This document shows, in pieces, positions 28,458 through 37,538 of a stretch of 64,000 nt of DNA (position 1 is the first letter of the stretch; each line of letters opens with the position of its first letter). The notes below the pieces were generated by a model. The model did no database searches. It was not told the DNA's origin and saw only the letters and a program-made list of their open reading frames with translations. The DNA lies in NCBI GenBank assembly GCA_964593705.1, contig CAZQIV010000008.1, forward strand, positions 19,775-83,774. Direction: 5' to 3'. Position numbers and translations under genes: made by a program. This DNA is from SABY01 sp964593705 (GTDB taxonomy: Bacteria; Bacteroidota; Bacteroidia; Bacteroidales; 4484-276).

Positions 28458-29678
28458 ATGAAAAACATTTTAATTAACACTTATGGACTGTTGCTAATAC
28501 TAATGCTTGGTTTCAACTCTGTATTGGCGCAAACCCAATCCATCAAAGCCGGCCCGCCCGATGATGAAGTCATCCGCCTCCGGCAGAAGTTACTCACAGA
28601 AATTCAAAACAACAATTTTGAGGCTGCAAAACGGATAAAAGATACCTTGTGGAATAATCAGCCGAATGAGGGAGAATTTATCACTTTTAGAGAATATTAC
28701 ATGATTTTGTTTTTAACCGGTGAGTTTGACAAGTTATTAGAAACCTATCGGAGCAAAAATAATAAAACTGATTTTGGCTTTCGCTTTGAACCCATTAGAG
28801 ATTCATTAAAACTTGAACTGAAAGTTAAAAAAGAAGAAATACTCATTAATATAAATCAATTTCCAAATCCAAAGGACAGACCGGCTTTAAGAAACTTATT
28901 GGAAAATTTACAATATGATAAATCCTTGCCTAATGAATGGCGGCAATATAAAAATACTTTAGAACCGGATAATTTGCATATTAGTAGAGGCAATGAATAT
29001 AACTGGGAAAAACAAAAACCTGTGGGAGCGTTTCTCTATTTATTTAACGATTCGATAATTTATTGTGAAAACATTGAATATAAAACAAGGTTCCTGGCCA
29101 AAAACAGGTTTAATTACGGCGATAAGAATATTTTTGCCAATAAAGTAAAGTTTTACCAGGATAAACTTGATTTTTTTGCCAATATAAAAAAAGCAGGAAA
29201 ACCACCCAGATTTTTTAAACGACACAGTAGTGGAAATATTAACTACTATAAAAAAGACTATTGGCATACAACTCCCAGCTATCATACATCTGGTTATTAC
29301 AACCCGGGAACTGGGAGCTATACACCGGGTTATTATATGCCGGAACATACAGAACATCGTCTAATTCAATATTATAATTTCGGATTTGAAGATATTCAAA
29401 TAGCAACATACAAAAATCTAATGAGGGATATTTCTCATAATTCAGGAAGCAAATATTATCTCGATATTTACAAGAGAAAGAATCGTACAGAAAATATTTT
29501 AGGCATCATTGGAACATCTTTAATGGTTGGAGGACTGGCATTTGTTGGATCATCTCCTGGAGTAACAGCAATTACTTTATTAAGCGGATTAATAATTTTG
29601 AGTGTGGATGTTTACATAATTATTCCCCGAAATGATAAAAATGTTGAATTGGAAAATGCCATTAAGGCCTATCAATAG
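28458..29678 (+). CDS. Secreted/membrane protein of unknown function (406 aa)
   Basis: Signal peptide (MKNILINTYGLLLILMLGFN), an alpha-helical N-terminal domain (~30-130), a Tyr/Gly-rich linker near residue 270-295 (YHTSGYYNPGTGSYTPGYYM), and two hydrophobic segments near the C-terminus (ILGIIGTSLMVGGLAFVGSS; ITLLSGLIILSVDVYIIIP). Its N-terminal domain is paralogous to the broken gene at 36547: both share a pattern of LW..Q.NEG.fI...EYy..LFL...FD.lL. It has promoter copy 1 and is followed by the M48 protease gene with its own promoter copy 2. Function not recognised. Confidence 0.75.
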   Translation: MKNILINTYGLLLILMLGFNSVLAQTQSIKAGPPDDEVIRLRQKLLTEIQNNNFEAAKRIKDTLWNNQPNEGEFITFREYYMILFLTGEFDKLLETYRSKNNKTDFGFRFEPIRDSLKLELKVKKEEILININQFPNPKDRPALRNLLENLQYDKSLPNEWRQYKNTLEPDNLHISRGNEYNWEKQKPVGAFLYLFNDSIIYCENIEYKTRFLAKNRFNYGDKNIFANKVKFYQDKLDFFANIKKAGKPPRFFKRHSSGNINYYKKDYWHTTPSYHTSGYYNPGTGSYTPGYYMPEHTEHRLIQYYNFGFEDIQIATYKNLMRDISHNSGSKYYLDIYKRKNRTENILGIIGTSLMVGGLAFVGSSPGVTAITLLSGLIILSVDVYIIIPRNDKNVELENAIKAYQ

Positions 29679-29769
29679 TTAAAGTGTTAACATGTCTAAA
29701 AGAATTCACCAGCCTTGTGTAGGGTTTATAATCTAATTTAAATGAATTTGTAAATCAAATAAAAACCAC

Positions 29770-29858
29770 TTTCACAAGCCCAAACCCCCATTTCGTCATC
29801 GAATAAGGCCGTTTCGACATGCTTGCCCCGGAAAATGGAGGTGGGTGGTTTATCTTTG
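29770..29858 (+). promoter_or_regulatory. Three-repeat activator promoter (copy 2)
   Basis: TTTCA at 29770 and TTTCG at 29791 and 29812, spacing 21 and 21 bp, then TATCTTTG at 29851-29858, again exactly 39 bp after the third repeat. ATG at 29900. Confidence 0.6.
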
Positions 29859-29899
29859 TTTCATCAAGAAAAAGAAATACAAATTTATAATCTAAAATT

Positions 29900-32038
29900 A
29901 TGGCTCATACAATTTACCCTCCGGGACCGGAAGAAACTACAAAAAGATTAACTGCACTCACCACATCTTATCAAATCAGGGCTTTTCTGGCCATCGTGTC
30001 CATTTTCTTTTTTTTCATCCTGTACTTTGCAATGGTTGCTGCATTGGGCTACCTGGTTTACCTGGCCATAGTTTATCCAATGCCCATTGTTAACAGGGTT
30101 ACAATTCTATTGAAATTGGGTGCAATTGCAGGCTCGGCCATGTTGTTTGTTTTTACCTTAAAGTTTATTTTCAAACTAAAAAATCATCAGTCGCCCAACC
30201 GCATTAAACTTAACAAAAAGACCCAGCCCGAACTTCTGGAATTTGTTAACGAAATTTGCAGGGAAACCGGGGCTTCCAGGCCAAAATCCATTTACATCGA
30301 CCCGGACGTTAACGCTTATGTTTCATATACAAATATGTGGCTGAGCTTGTTTTTGCCTGTTCGCAAAAACCTAACGCTTGGCCTGGGGCTTATCGGGAGT
30401 TTAAATTTATCGGAGTTTAAAGCCGTAACAGCCCACGAATTTGGTCATTTCGCCCAGCGAAGCATGAAAATTGGCAGCTACATCATTTCTGCAAATACCA
30501 TAATCCACGACATGATTTTTTCCCGCGACAGTTGGGATGATACGCTTGCCCGATGGCGTGCATCCGATCTCAGACTGTCCTTTCCAGCGTGGATTATCAC
30601 GCCTCTTATCTGGGCAATTCGGCAGGTATTGAGCCTGTTTTATCAATTCCTGAATATAATGCACGCATCACTATCGCGCGAAATGGAATTTAATGCCGAT
30701 AAAGTAGCGGTGAGCTTAACAGGCAGCGAGGCCATCATTTCGGCATTATGGAAACTGGAGCACTGCTCATCAGCCTGGATTAACACGCTGAACCATGCAT
30801 ACACAGCCACACAAAAAAATATTTATGTCAAAAATATCTATGAACAATTCAATTTAGCATTGCAAAAAATCTCCCTATTCCAAAATGAAATTTTACAATC
30901 ACTTCCGCCTGACAACAGGGGAGGCAAAAGGTTTTTTAGTAATTCAAAACGATCAAAAACAAGCATGTATGCCAGCCACCCGCCAAATGATGCCCGTGAA
31001 CACAACGCCAAAATACCCTTTATTGATTGTACTATCGATAAGCGGTCGCCCTGGATTTTATTCAACTATGTTGAAGAAATGCAGGAAAAAATGACCACAC
31101 TGATTTACGATCAATACTTTAGGAAAAAACCCGAAAAATTTGCAAGCCCACAAGTGTTTCAAGAATATATTCAAGCCGAAACCCAGGGCAGCGATTTATT
31201 GTCGGAATACCACGGCATTTTCAAAATTCGCAATACCTATATTCCTGAACAGGACGAACTCGAAAAGGAAGCTAATGCTATAAATATCCCTGCCGAAAAA
31301 GCCCTCGAAGCTTTAAATGCCAGGCTTGCCATTTTAGTAAAACCATTGCTTGAAATTGATTCACTCATGGCAAATGCCCAACAAATTGCAAATGGTGAAA
31401 CGCGTGAAAAATCCTTTACCTTTAACAACAAAACATATTTTAAAAAGACTATTCAGGAAGGATACGAGGCACTGACAAAGGAAAGAAAACGAATAATAGC
31501 GAATGAGGTTAATCAATGGGATCTGTCATATTTTGGCTTACATTTCCATATTGCCGGCAAGCTCCAGAAGCAGGTCGGGTTGATGAATTTATACAAACAG
31601 CACAAGCATTTGATACTGTTTTATACGCGATTATTCCAATCCAAAAATTCGATACTTTCAGGGATCACCGGCCTTCAAGCCCGTGAGGAGCTTACCCACC
31701 TGGAGGTGGATGCTTTCCGCGAAACTATCGAAACCCACATCACGAACTTGAATAAGGCCATGGCCGGTTTCGATGAGGCCAATTTTGTTCCATTGCAAAA
31801 TATCGACAAGCTTGAAGAACTCAAAGAAATTATTATTGAAGGTAGCAAATTTAAATTAAAGGATGGCAAGCTCTTCGATTCCGGTGCTTTCGACGAAATA
31901 TTCCAAAAAATAGAAAATGCCCTCGTGGGCTGCCAGCGGATAAATCAAAAAAATATGCTTGCCATTCTTGCACTTCATAAGCAGTTGTTTGAAGAATACA
32001 AAGCGCAGATGAAAAAGAAGAAGGAACTAAAACATTAA
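29900..32038 (+). CDS. M48-family membrane zinc metalloprotease (712 aa)
   Basis: Two N-terminal membrane segments (FLAIVSIFFFFILYFAMVAA and the following stretch) precede a gluzincin site: HEFGH at ~179-183 provides the two zinc histidines and the catalytic Glu, and the zinc-binding Glu lies in SREMEFNADKVAV at ~261. Another hydrophobic segment lies in between. A helical C-terminal extension of ~350 residues is much longer than in HtpX, so the protein is a member of a larger M48 subfamily. The likely role is membrane-protein quality control; its substrate is unknown. It has its own three-repeat promoter. Confidence 0.9.
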   Translation: MAHTIYPPGPEETTKRLTALTTSYQIRAFLAIVSIFFFFILYFAMVAALGYLVYLAIVYPMPIVNRVTILLKLGAIAGSAMLFVFTLKFIFKLKNHQSPNRIKLNKKTQPELLEFVNEICRETGASRPKSIYIDPDVNAYVSYTNMWLSLFLPVRKNLTLGLGLIGSLNLSEFKAVTAHEFGHFAQRSMKIGSYIISANTIIHDMIFSRDSWDDTLARWRASDLRLSFPAWIITPLIWAIRQVLSLFYQFLNIMHASLSREMEFNADKVAVSLTGSEAIISALWKLEHCSSAWINTLNHAYTATQKNIYVKNIYEQFNLALQKISLFQNEILQSLPPDNRGGKRFFSNSKRSKTSMYASHPPNDAREHNAKIPFIDCTIDKRSPWILFNYVEEMQEKMTTLIYDQYFRKKPEKFASPQVFQEYIQAETQGSDLLSEYHGIFKIRNTYIPEQDELEKEANAINIPAEKALEALNARLAILVKPLLEIDSLMANAQQIANGETREKSFTFNNKTYFKKTIQEGYEALTKERKRIIANEVNQWDLSYFGLHFHIAGKLQKQVGLMNLYKQHKHLILFYTRLFQSKNSILSGITGLQAREELTHLEVDAFRETIETHITNLNKAMAGFDEANFVPLQNIDKLEELKEIIIEGSKFKLKDGKLFDSGAFDEIFQKIENALVGCQRINQKNMLAILALHKQLFEEYKAQMKKKKELKH

Positions 32039-32092
32039 AACATAACCGAAGCCATGCACAGGGAAACATATTTTATGCAAGCCAAAAACCAC

Positions 32093-32181
32093 TTTCGTCA
32101 CCCCAAAACCCCATTTCGTCATCGCATAAGGGCATTTCGACATGCTTGGGTCGGGAAATGGAGAAAGTTGGTTTATCGTTG
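32093..32181 (+). promoter_or_regulatory. Three-repeat activator promoter (copy 3, degenerate -7)
   Basis: TTTCG at 32093, 32114 and 32135 (21 and 21 bp). At the conserved 39-bp distance is TATCGTTG (32174-32181), one mismatch from TATCTTTG. The next gene starts 332 bp downstream. Confidence 0.5.
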
Positions 32182-32254
32182 GTTTTTGATTTTTTAATGA
32201 AAAGTGCTCAAAAATGAAATATGATTACAAGCCGTTGAATCGCCACCAAGTTTA

Positions 32255-32424
32255 TTTAACCTGATTAATTCACAAATTCGTTGAATTTGTGAATTAATCA
32301 CCGAAGGCCGAAAATATTTATTTAAAATATTTTCGAGGGTTAACCCTCGAATTTTCGCAGGAAATTCGGCTCTGTCGGCTTTTTAGCCGGCAGAGTGAAA
32401 AATTCATGAATTTTTCAGGTTAAA
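32255..32424. repeat. Cluster of five palindromes enclosed by an outer stem
   Basis: An outer pair TTTAACCTGA (32255-32264) / TCAGGTTAAA (32415-32424) encloses, in order: an 18-bp perfect hairpin (32262-32279 / 32283-32300, loop GTT), CGAAAATATTT/AAATATTTTCG, CGAGGGTTAACCCTCG, a CTCTGYCGGCT/AGCCGGCAGAG hairpin, and TGAAAAATTCATGAATTTTTCA (32396-32417). The arrangement could fold as a branched structure, as DNA or RNA. Confidence 0.6.
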
Positions 32425-32512
32425 TGTATTTCATTTGGCTCTTGTTAGAAAATTCCATAGAAAACAGTTGACACAATACATCTTGTAATTTTAACTATTA
32501 AAAATAAAAGTT

Positions 32513-34518
32513 ATGAAAATTAAAAATTCACTTTTAATCTTAGCATTTGCAATTCAAGCATTTGCAATTCAAGGATTTGCACAAAACCCGCATACAATCG
32601 ATTTTGAAACCAGTGGTATCGGCGCAGATTGGGAATGGTTTGTACAGGGGAACGCTGATAACCCTCCGCTTGAATTTATTGATAATCCCGTAAGCGGTGG
32701 CATCAACAATACTCCAAAAGTGGCGAAATTTACCGCCCGTCAACCCGGTGAATCTTGGGCCTATACACATACCATTGATGACGGACAGTTTACATTTAAC
32801 TCATACAATTACATTGTAACGATCATGGTTTATAAACCGGCTATTAGTCCCGTATGGGTTAAGTTTGATGGGATGAGTCCTATAGCTGAAATCCTGGTTA
32901 CAAATACACAAATAAACCAGTGGGAGGAACTGGAATTTGATTTTTCAGGATACATTGGCAACACATACAACAGGTTTAGGATACACCCCGATTATCTCGT
33001 CAGGAACGAAGACCACATCATATATCTTGACAATATCCAAATGCCGGATAGTGAAGTTGTGATCCTGGCTGAACCAACAACAGTTCCGCCAATCCCTCAA
33101 CATGAGGAAATTGACGTGATTTCTATTTACACCGAAATATATCCAACTGCTCCATACACGATTTTGAATCCGAACTGGGGGTCAGGCAACCCAGGTAACG
33201 ATTGATTACCCGGTGGAGGGAAACAATACCCTGAAATATGATTATCTGGACTATCAGGGAACACATTTTGCCGCTACGGATTTGACTTTATTCGAAAAGT
33301 TGCACATCGACTTTTGGACCCCCAATTCCACGAACCTGCAATTTCAATTGATTAGCCAGGGTGTTGGCACTTTCGTTAACCTGCCTGTTAGTACAGAAGA
33401 ATGGATAAGTGTGGATATCGACTTGCAGGATTTTGTGCCACCTGTTGATCTGAGTAATGTTGATGGATTTTTGGTGGAGGGCAATGGGACTATTTATTTC
33501 GACAACTGGTACTTTTGGAAAGAACCCTATGGCCAGGGATATGATCCTACCCTAAGTAATTTGTTAATAGATGGTGAATCTGTTCCGGGATTTTCACCCA
33601 ATATTTTACATTACGATGTTGATTTGCCTTATGGTACAAGCGAAGTTCCAACAACTACAGCAATAAGCACCGATCCCCAGGCCGGCTATGTAACCAACAA
33701 TGCAACATCATTGCCGGGCACAACAAGCGTTCTGGTTACCTCAGCCAATGGAGCTAATACACTAAGCTTATACTATTCATTTTGAAATTGACGGCCCTGA
33801 ACCACAAGTTGCAACACCAGACCCAATACATCCCGAAGAAGATGTAATTTCCATTTACAGCGATGTTTATCAAAACCTTGAAGGTGTTAACTTTAATCCA
33901 GACTGGGGTCAGCAAACAATCGTTACGGTTGATTATCCAATTGCGGGAAACAATACGCTCAAATACAATGACCTGAATTATCAAGGCACTGAATTACCCA
34001 GTCAGGATGTTTCGGGATATGATTATTTCCACGTGGATTTCTGGACTTCCAATTCTACCGACCTGGGATTTTTCCTTATTAGTCCCGGCCCGGTTGAAAA
34101 AGAATATGTATTTTCCATAAGCCCCGAAACATGGGTAAGCGTTGATATTCCACTGGAATATTTTGTCCCGCCTGTCAACCTGGCTGAAATTTTCCAGTTT
34201 AAGGTTGAAGGAAACGGAGACGTTTGGTTCGACAATTGGTATTTTTGGAAAGATACAGGTCCAAATTCAATTTCTGAAAATACTTCAAAGTTACTGAGCA
34301 TATTTCCTAACCCGGCAAAAAATACACTAACCTTAAGTGGCATGGTAAATAGTAGTTCGATCAAAATATTTGATGTTATGGGTACTTGTGTTTTATCGAT
34401 GAACGAAAGCGCAGCCGGAGATCAAAGCATCGACATTCAAAATTTAATTCCCGGGATTTATATCGTTATGATTTCAAATGAAAATCAAAACGAAATGGTA
34501 AAATTTATCAAGGAATAA
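32513..34518 (+). pseudogene. T9SS surface protein with repeated domains, two frameshifts
   Basis: Three consecutive open segments in three frames make one protein of about 668 aa: signal peptide, a domain repeated three times (motifs DFWT.NST, VPPV.L, V.GNG..wFDNWYFWK), a cadherin-like beta-sandwich module (LSNLLIDGESVPGFSPN) and a T9SS sorting domain (LSIFPNPAKNTLTLSG ... PGIYIVMIS, KFIKE). Frame 1 fails near 33177-33181, where GGGGG stands for an expected GGGG. Frame 2 fails near 33765-33773, where one extra T breaks ANTLSYTIHF. Each is a single-base insertion. Either both are sequencing errors or the gene is decaying. It has a clear role as a surface-exported protein; its ligand is unknown. 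Confidence 0.75.
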
Positions 34519-34530
34519 AAACTCTAATCA

Positions 34531-35208
34531 ATGAAAAAATCAATACTTACTATTTTTTTAATCCTCATGGTGCTTTTCTCCGGGGCGCAGGAATTGGGGA
34601 TAACAGCCGGCGCCAACATCTCATATTTTAGATACCAAAAAGAATATTTTAGATTTCGCGAAGATTGGCAAAAAAGTTCCGCCAAGGTTGGGGGTAAATT
34701 CGGAATTAAATTCTCCAAAGATTTTGGAAATACCAAACTATTTAGCATAGCTGGTTCAGGCATCGGATTTGAAACAGGATTATTCTTGAGCCAAGCAGGT
34801 GGAATAGTTGACTGGAGTGATGAAAGCAAAACCAACAATTCATTAATTTACCTGGAATTACCATGTGTCATTAATTTAAATCTCAACACTAAAAGGTTAA
34901 CCATCCAGTTAAAAGCTGGTACTTATGTTAGCACAGGATTGTGGGGCAAAGTAAAATGGACATATAACGGCAATGAATCTACTAGAAAGATAGATTGGCA
35001 AGAACATCCATCAAGTCATGCAAGCGACTATGAAAAATATGATTTCGGCCTACTAACAGGCTTAGGATTTGCTTACAAAAAGATAGGGCTGAATATTTTT
35101 TACAAAGCTGGCCTTACTGATATCTACAGTACATATTTACGCAGAAATCAGGCATTTGAAATCTCATTGTCATATAGAATCATGAAGTTTAAACAAAAAA
35201 ATAAATAA
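34531..35208 (+). CDS. PorT-type outer-membrane beta-barrel protein
   Basis: 225 aa with signal peptide (MKKSILTIFLILMVLFSGAQ) and alternating amphipathic strands (LGITAGANISYF, GFETGLFLSQAG, LIYLELPCVINL, FGLLTGLGFAYKK). This matches the small outer-membrane barrel families (OMP_b-brl type). It lies 12 bp after the T9SS gene and is the first of three similar barrels, so an operon is likely. Confidence 0.75.
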   Translation: MKKSILTIFLILMVLFSGAQELGITAGANISYFRYQKEYFRFREDWQKSSAKVGGKFGIKFSKDFGNTKLFSIAGSGIGFETGLFLSQAGGIVDWSDESKTNNSLIYLELPCVINLNLNTKRLTIQLKAGTYVSTGLWGKVKWTYNGNESTRKIDWQEHPSSHASDYEKYDFGLLTGLGFAYKKIGLNIFYKAGLTDIYSTYLRRNQAFEISLSYRIMKFKQKNK

Positions 35209-35212
35209 TATT

Positions 35213-35890
35213 ATGATGAATTTTTTTCGCCCAATTATTATATTATTATTGTTCGCTACCATCATACTTGGTTTCAAGGTTGGGTATGCACAAATGACAG
35301 ATACGATGAAAGTAACGAATCCTTCTGTATTTCTTAAAGGTAGTATATCCTATTACTTCACAGATCACAAAAAAGACATGCACTATCCTGGAAAAAACCG
35401 AAAAGAAACCATTTTGGAGGCAGTTCCACAATTTGGTGTTTATGTTAGCCCATCGTTCATAATAGGGATAAAATGTGGATTCACGCAGTATCACTTCGCC
35501 TCGCTGGCTAACTTTGAAAGTTCCAAGCTAGTTGGTGGAACAGTTATATACGGGTCATTTTTGCGATACGAGAATAAAACCGGAAATAAAAGACGTGTTT
35601 CCTTTTTTATTGAGGTAACATTCGAAAACGAAAAAGATGTAAATTTACGGGAAAATTGGAGGTCTGGGAACGGCGAAACAGGGATTTCTGCAATTATGCT
35701 TCATCGCCAGTCCTTTTATGCTACCCTCGGCTTGGCATATCACATCGGGAAGTATTTACATGCCGAAATAAATATTCTCAGCCTGAATTACAGCCGCTAC
35801 AAATTGAATAGCGATGACTTTAATTCATCAACACTAAAATTCAACTACAACATCATTCAGCCGAATATTGGATTGTCATTTAGATTTTAA
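35213..35890 (+). CDS. Outer-membrane beta-barrel protein, second of three
   Basis: 225 aa with an N-terminal hydrophobic segment (FFRPIIILLLFATIILGFKV) and barrel-like strands (GVYVSPSFIIGIKCGFTQY). It ends FNYNIIQPNIGLSFRF, almost the same ending as the next gene. It starts 4 bp after the stop of the previous gene. Confidence 0.75.
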   Translation: MMNFFRPIIILLLFATIILGFKVGYAQMTDTMKVTNPSVFLKGSISYYFTDHKKDMHYPGKNRKETILEAVPQFGVYVSPSFIIGIKCGFTQYHFASLANFESSKLVGGTVIYGSFLRYENKTGNKRRVSFFIEVTFENEKDVNLRENWRSGNGETGISAIMLHRQSFYATLGLAYHIGKYLHAEINILSLNYSRYKLNSDDFNSSTLKFNYNIIQPNIGLSFRF

Positions 35891-35904
35891 TAAAAAAATA
35901 AACA

Positions 35905-36534
35905 ATGAAATACTTACTATTAACAACAGTTTTCGCAATTTTATCAGCTTCTATTTTTGCACAGGAACAAAATACCGAACTACAATTCAAAAACAAATTC
36001 ATGGTAGGAGGTAATCTCAACCTGGATGTTGAACATAATAATTCAAGGGATTTTACCATAAGACCTTTGGCAGGTTATTTTATCAATAATAAATTTGCCA
36101 TAGGGCTTGCCTTGGAATACCGCGCTTTTGATAAAGTTAACTATGGGCTCGACCAAAACAATCACCCGGATTTTCCGGGATCAGTTATTGCCACCGGAAA
36201 TTCACTTGCTTTTGCACCTTTTGTGACCTATCAAAACAAAATCGCAAACCGGATATACTACAACCTTACTGCAAGCTTTGGCTATGAAGCATCAGGCAAA
36301 CTCGAAACTGAGGATTATGAGGAAATGGATGACAGCCACTACAATTACACCTACGGAAAACTGCAGGCCGGTATTTCCTTTTTCCTATCCAATGTAATTG
36401 CCCTTGATGTTACCATTTTGGATTTTGAGTTGGGCAAATACAAAGAGAAATTCATCTACGAAACCGACAACAGCATCACCAAATTTAACTACAATATCAT
36501 CCAGCCGAATATTGGACTAGTGTTTTATTTATAG
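35905..36534 (+). CDS. Outer-membrane beta-barrel protein, third of three
   Basis: 209 aa with a signal peptide (MKYLLLTTVFAILSASIFAQ) and a barrel pattern (RPLAGYFINNKFAIGLALEY, SLAFAPFVTYQNKI). It ends FNYNIIQPNIGLVFYL, shared with the previous gene, indicating common origin by duplication. Likely the same transcription unit. Confidence 0.75.
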   Translation: MKYLLLTTVFAILSASIFAQEQNTELQFKNKFMVGGNLNLDVEHNNSRDFTIRPLAGYFINNKFAIGLALEYRAFDKVNYGLDQNNHPDFPGSVIATGNSLAFAPFVTYQNKIANRIYYNLTASFGYEASGKLETEDYEEMDDSHYNYTYGKLQAGISFFLSNVIALDVTILDFELGKYKEKFIYETDNSITKFNYNIIQPNIGLVFYL

Positions 36535-36546
36535 AGGCTTTATGTT

Positions 36547-37538
36547 ATGAATAGACCATACAAATATTCAATCATCCTCCTGCTGCTCATTTTTGCAAGC
36601 AGCTACTCCGGGCTGGCGCAATCGGATGCGCTCAAACCCGGCCTCACAGATCAGGAAGTACTTCAATTAAGGAATGAACTTGTGGAAGCCGTTCAAAATG
36701 ATTCCATCGGCAAAGCAAAAAAGATTGGAGTTCTATTATGGAAAACCCAGGCAAATGAAGGTAACTATATTTATATTGGTGAATATTTTTCTACCTTATT
36801 TCTTAGCAATGATTTTGATGAAATATTGGCTATGTCGGCTGAAAAGCAACACCAATTAAACCTCCAACCTGAATTTATTGATGGGATCATTAAGCAAAAA
36901 CTGATGGATTCAAAACAGGATATTCTTTCCGCCATTAATAATCAATCTAATCCTTTGGATAGAATTCATTTAAGGAGTATGTTAAATCAATTAACGCAAA
37001 GCCAGAATTTTACAAGCTTAAAAGAAAATGGCAGTACCTCTTATCCACAAGGTTACAGAGAACCAACAAAAAACAACCTAAACGAAAGCAATTATCGGCC
37101 ATCATCCAGCGAAAGTTTAACATCAACAACGCTAAATTCGGAGGTTTTTTTGGAACAGGAATCGGGTATAGTTATTTGCAATACACCAAATTTTTCGCGG
37201 GTGGAGGTTACGAACAGGAATTCAATAAAGGTCTGGGTGTGCTTTTTGAAGGCGGTCTTCTATTTCAGGTAGAAGATTTTGGATTGGGGCTAAAAGCATC
37301 TTACCTATCAAACTGGAATACTGGCAATAAGGATGTTATTGCGATTACATTTATAATTTCAATTAATACACGATGTCAAAATCGAAAACCCGTTCGCTTA
37401 AAAAGGCAGCTCCAGTTGCCCATCATCAACTTGTTGTTGTTGTTTTTCGTTCAATTTTTTCATTTCTTCCAACTCTTGTTTGAGTTGCATGATTTCTTTT
37501 TCCTGCTCTATTGCATATTCCGGAAAATTCACCTTTAA
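36547..37538 (+). pseudogene. Frameshifted paralog of the 406-aa gene joined to a beta-barrel end
   Basis: Frame 1 (36547-37272) begins with a signal peptide and a domain paralogous to 28458 (LRNELVEAVQND, LLWKTQANEGNYIYI). It then loses sense near 37116. A different frame continues with barrel-type sequence (FNINNAKFGGFFGTGIGYSY, GLGVLFEGGLLFQV). A one-base deletion would restore fusion; a recombination junction is an alternative. The true end is uncertain because the open frame runs 140 bp into the convergent helicase gene; I expect it to end near 37370. Confidence 0.55.

Larger units (their letters stand above)
32039..32512. other. Intergenic region with a promoter copy and a palindrome cluster
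   Basis: Holds promoter copy 3 (32093-32181) and the structured element 32255-32424. No gene is visible between them and the ATG at 32513. Confidence 0.6.
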
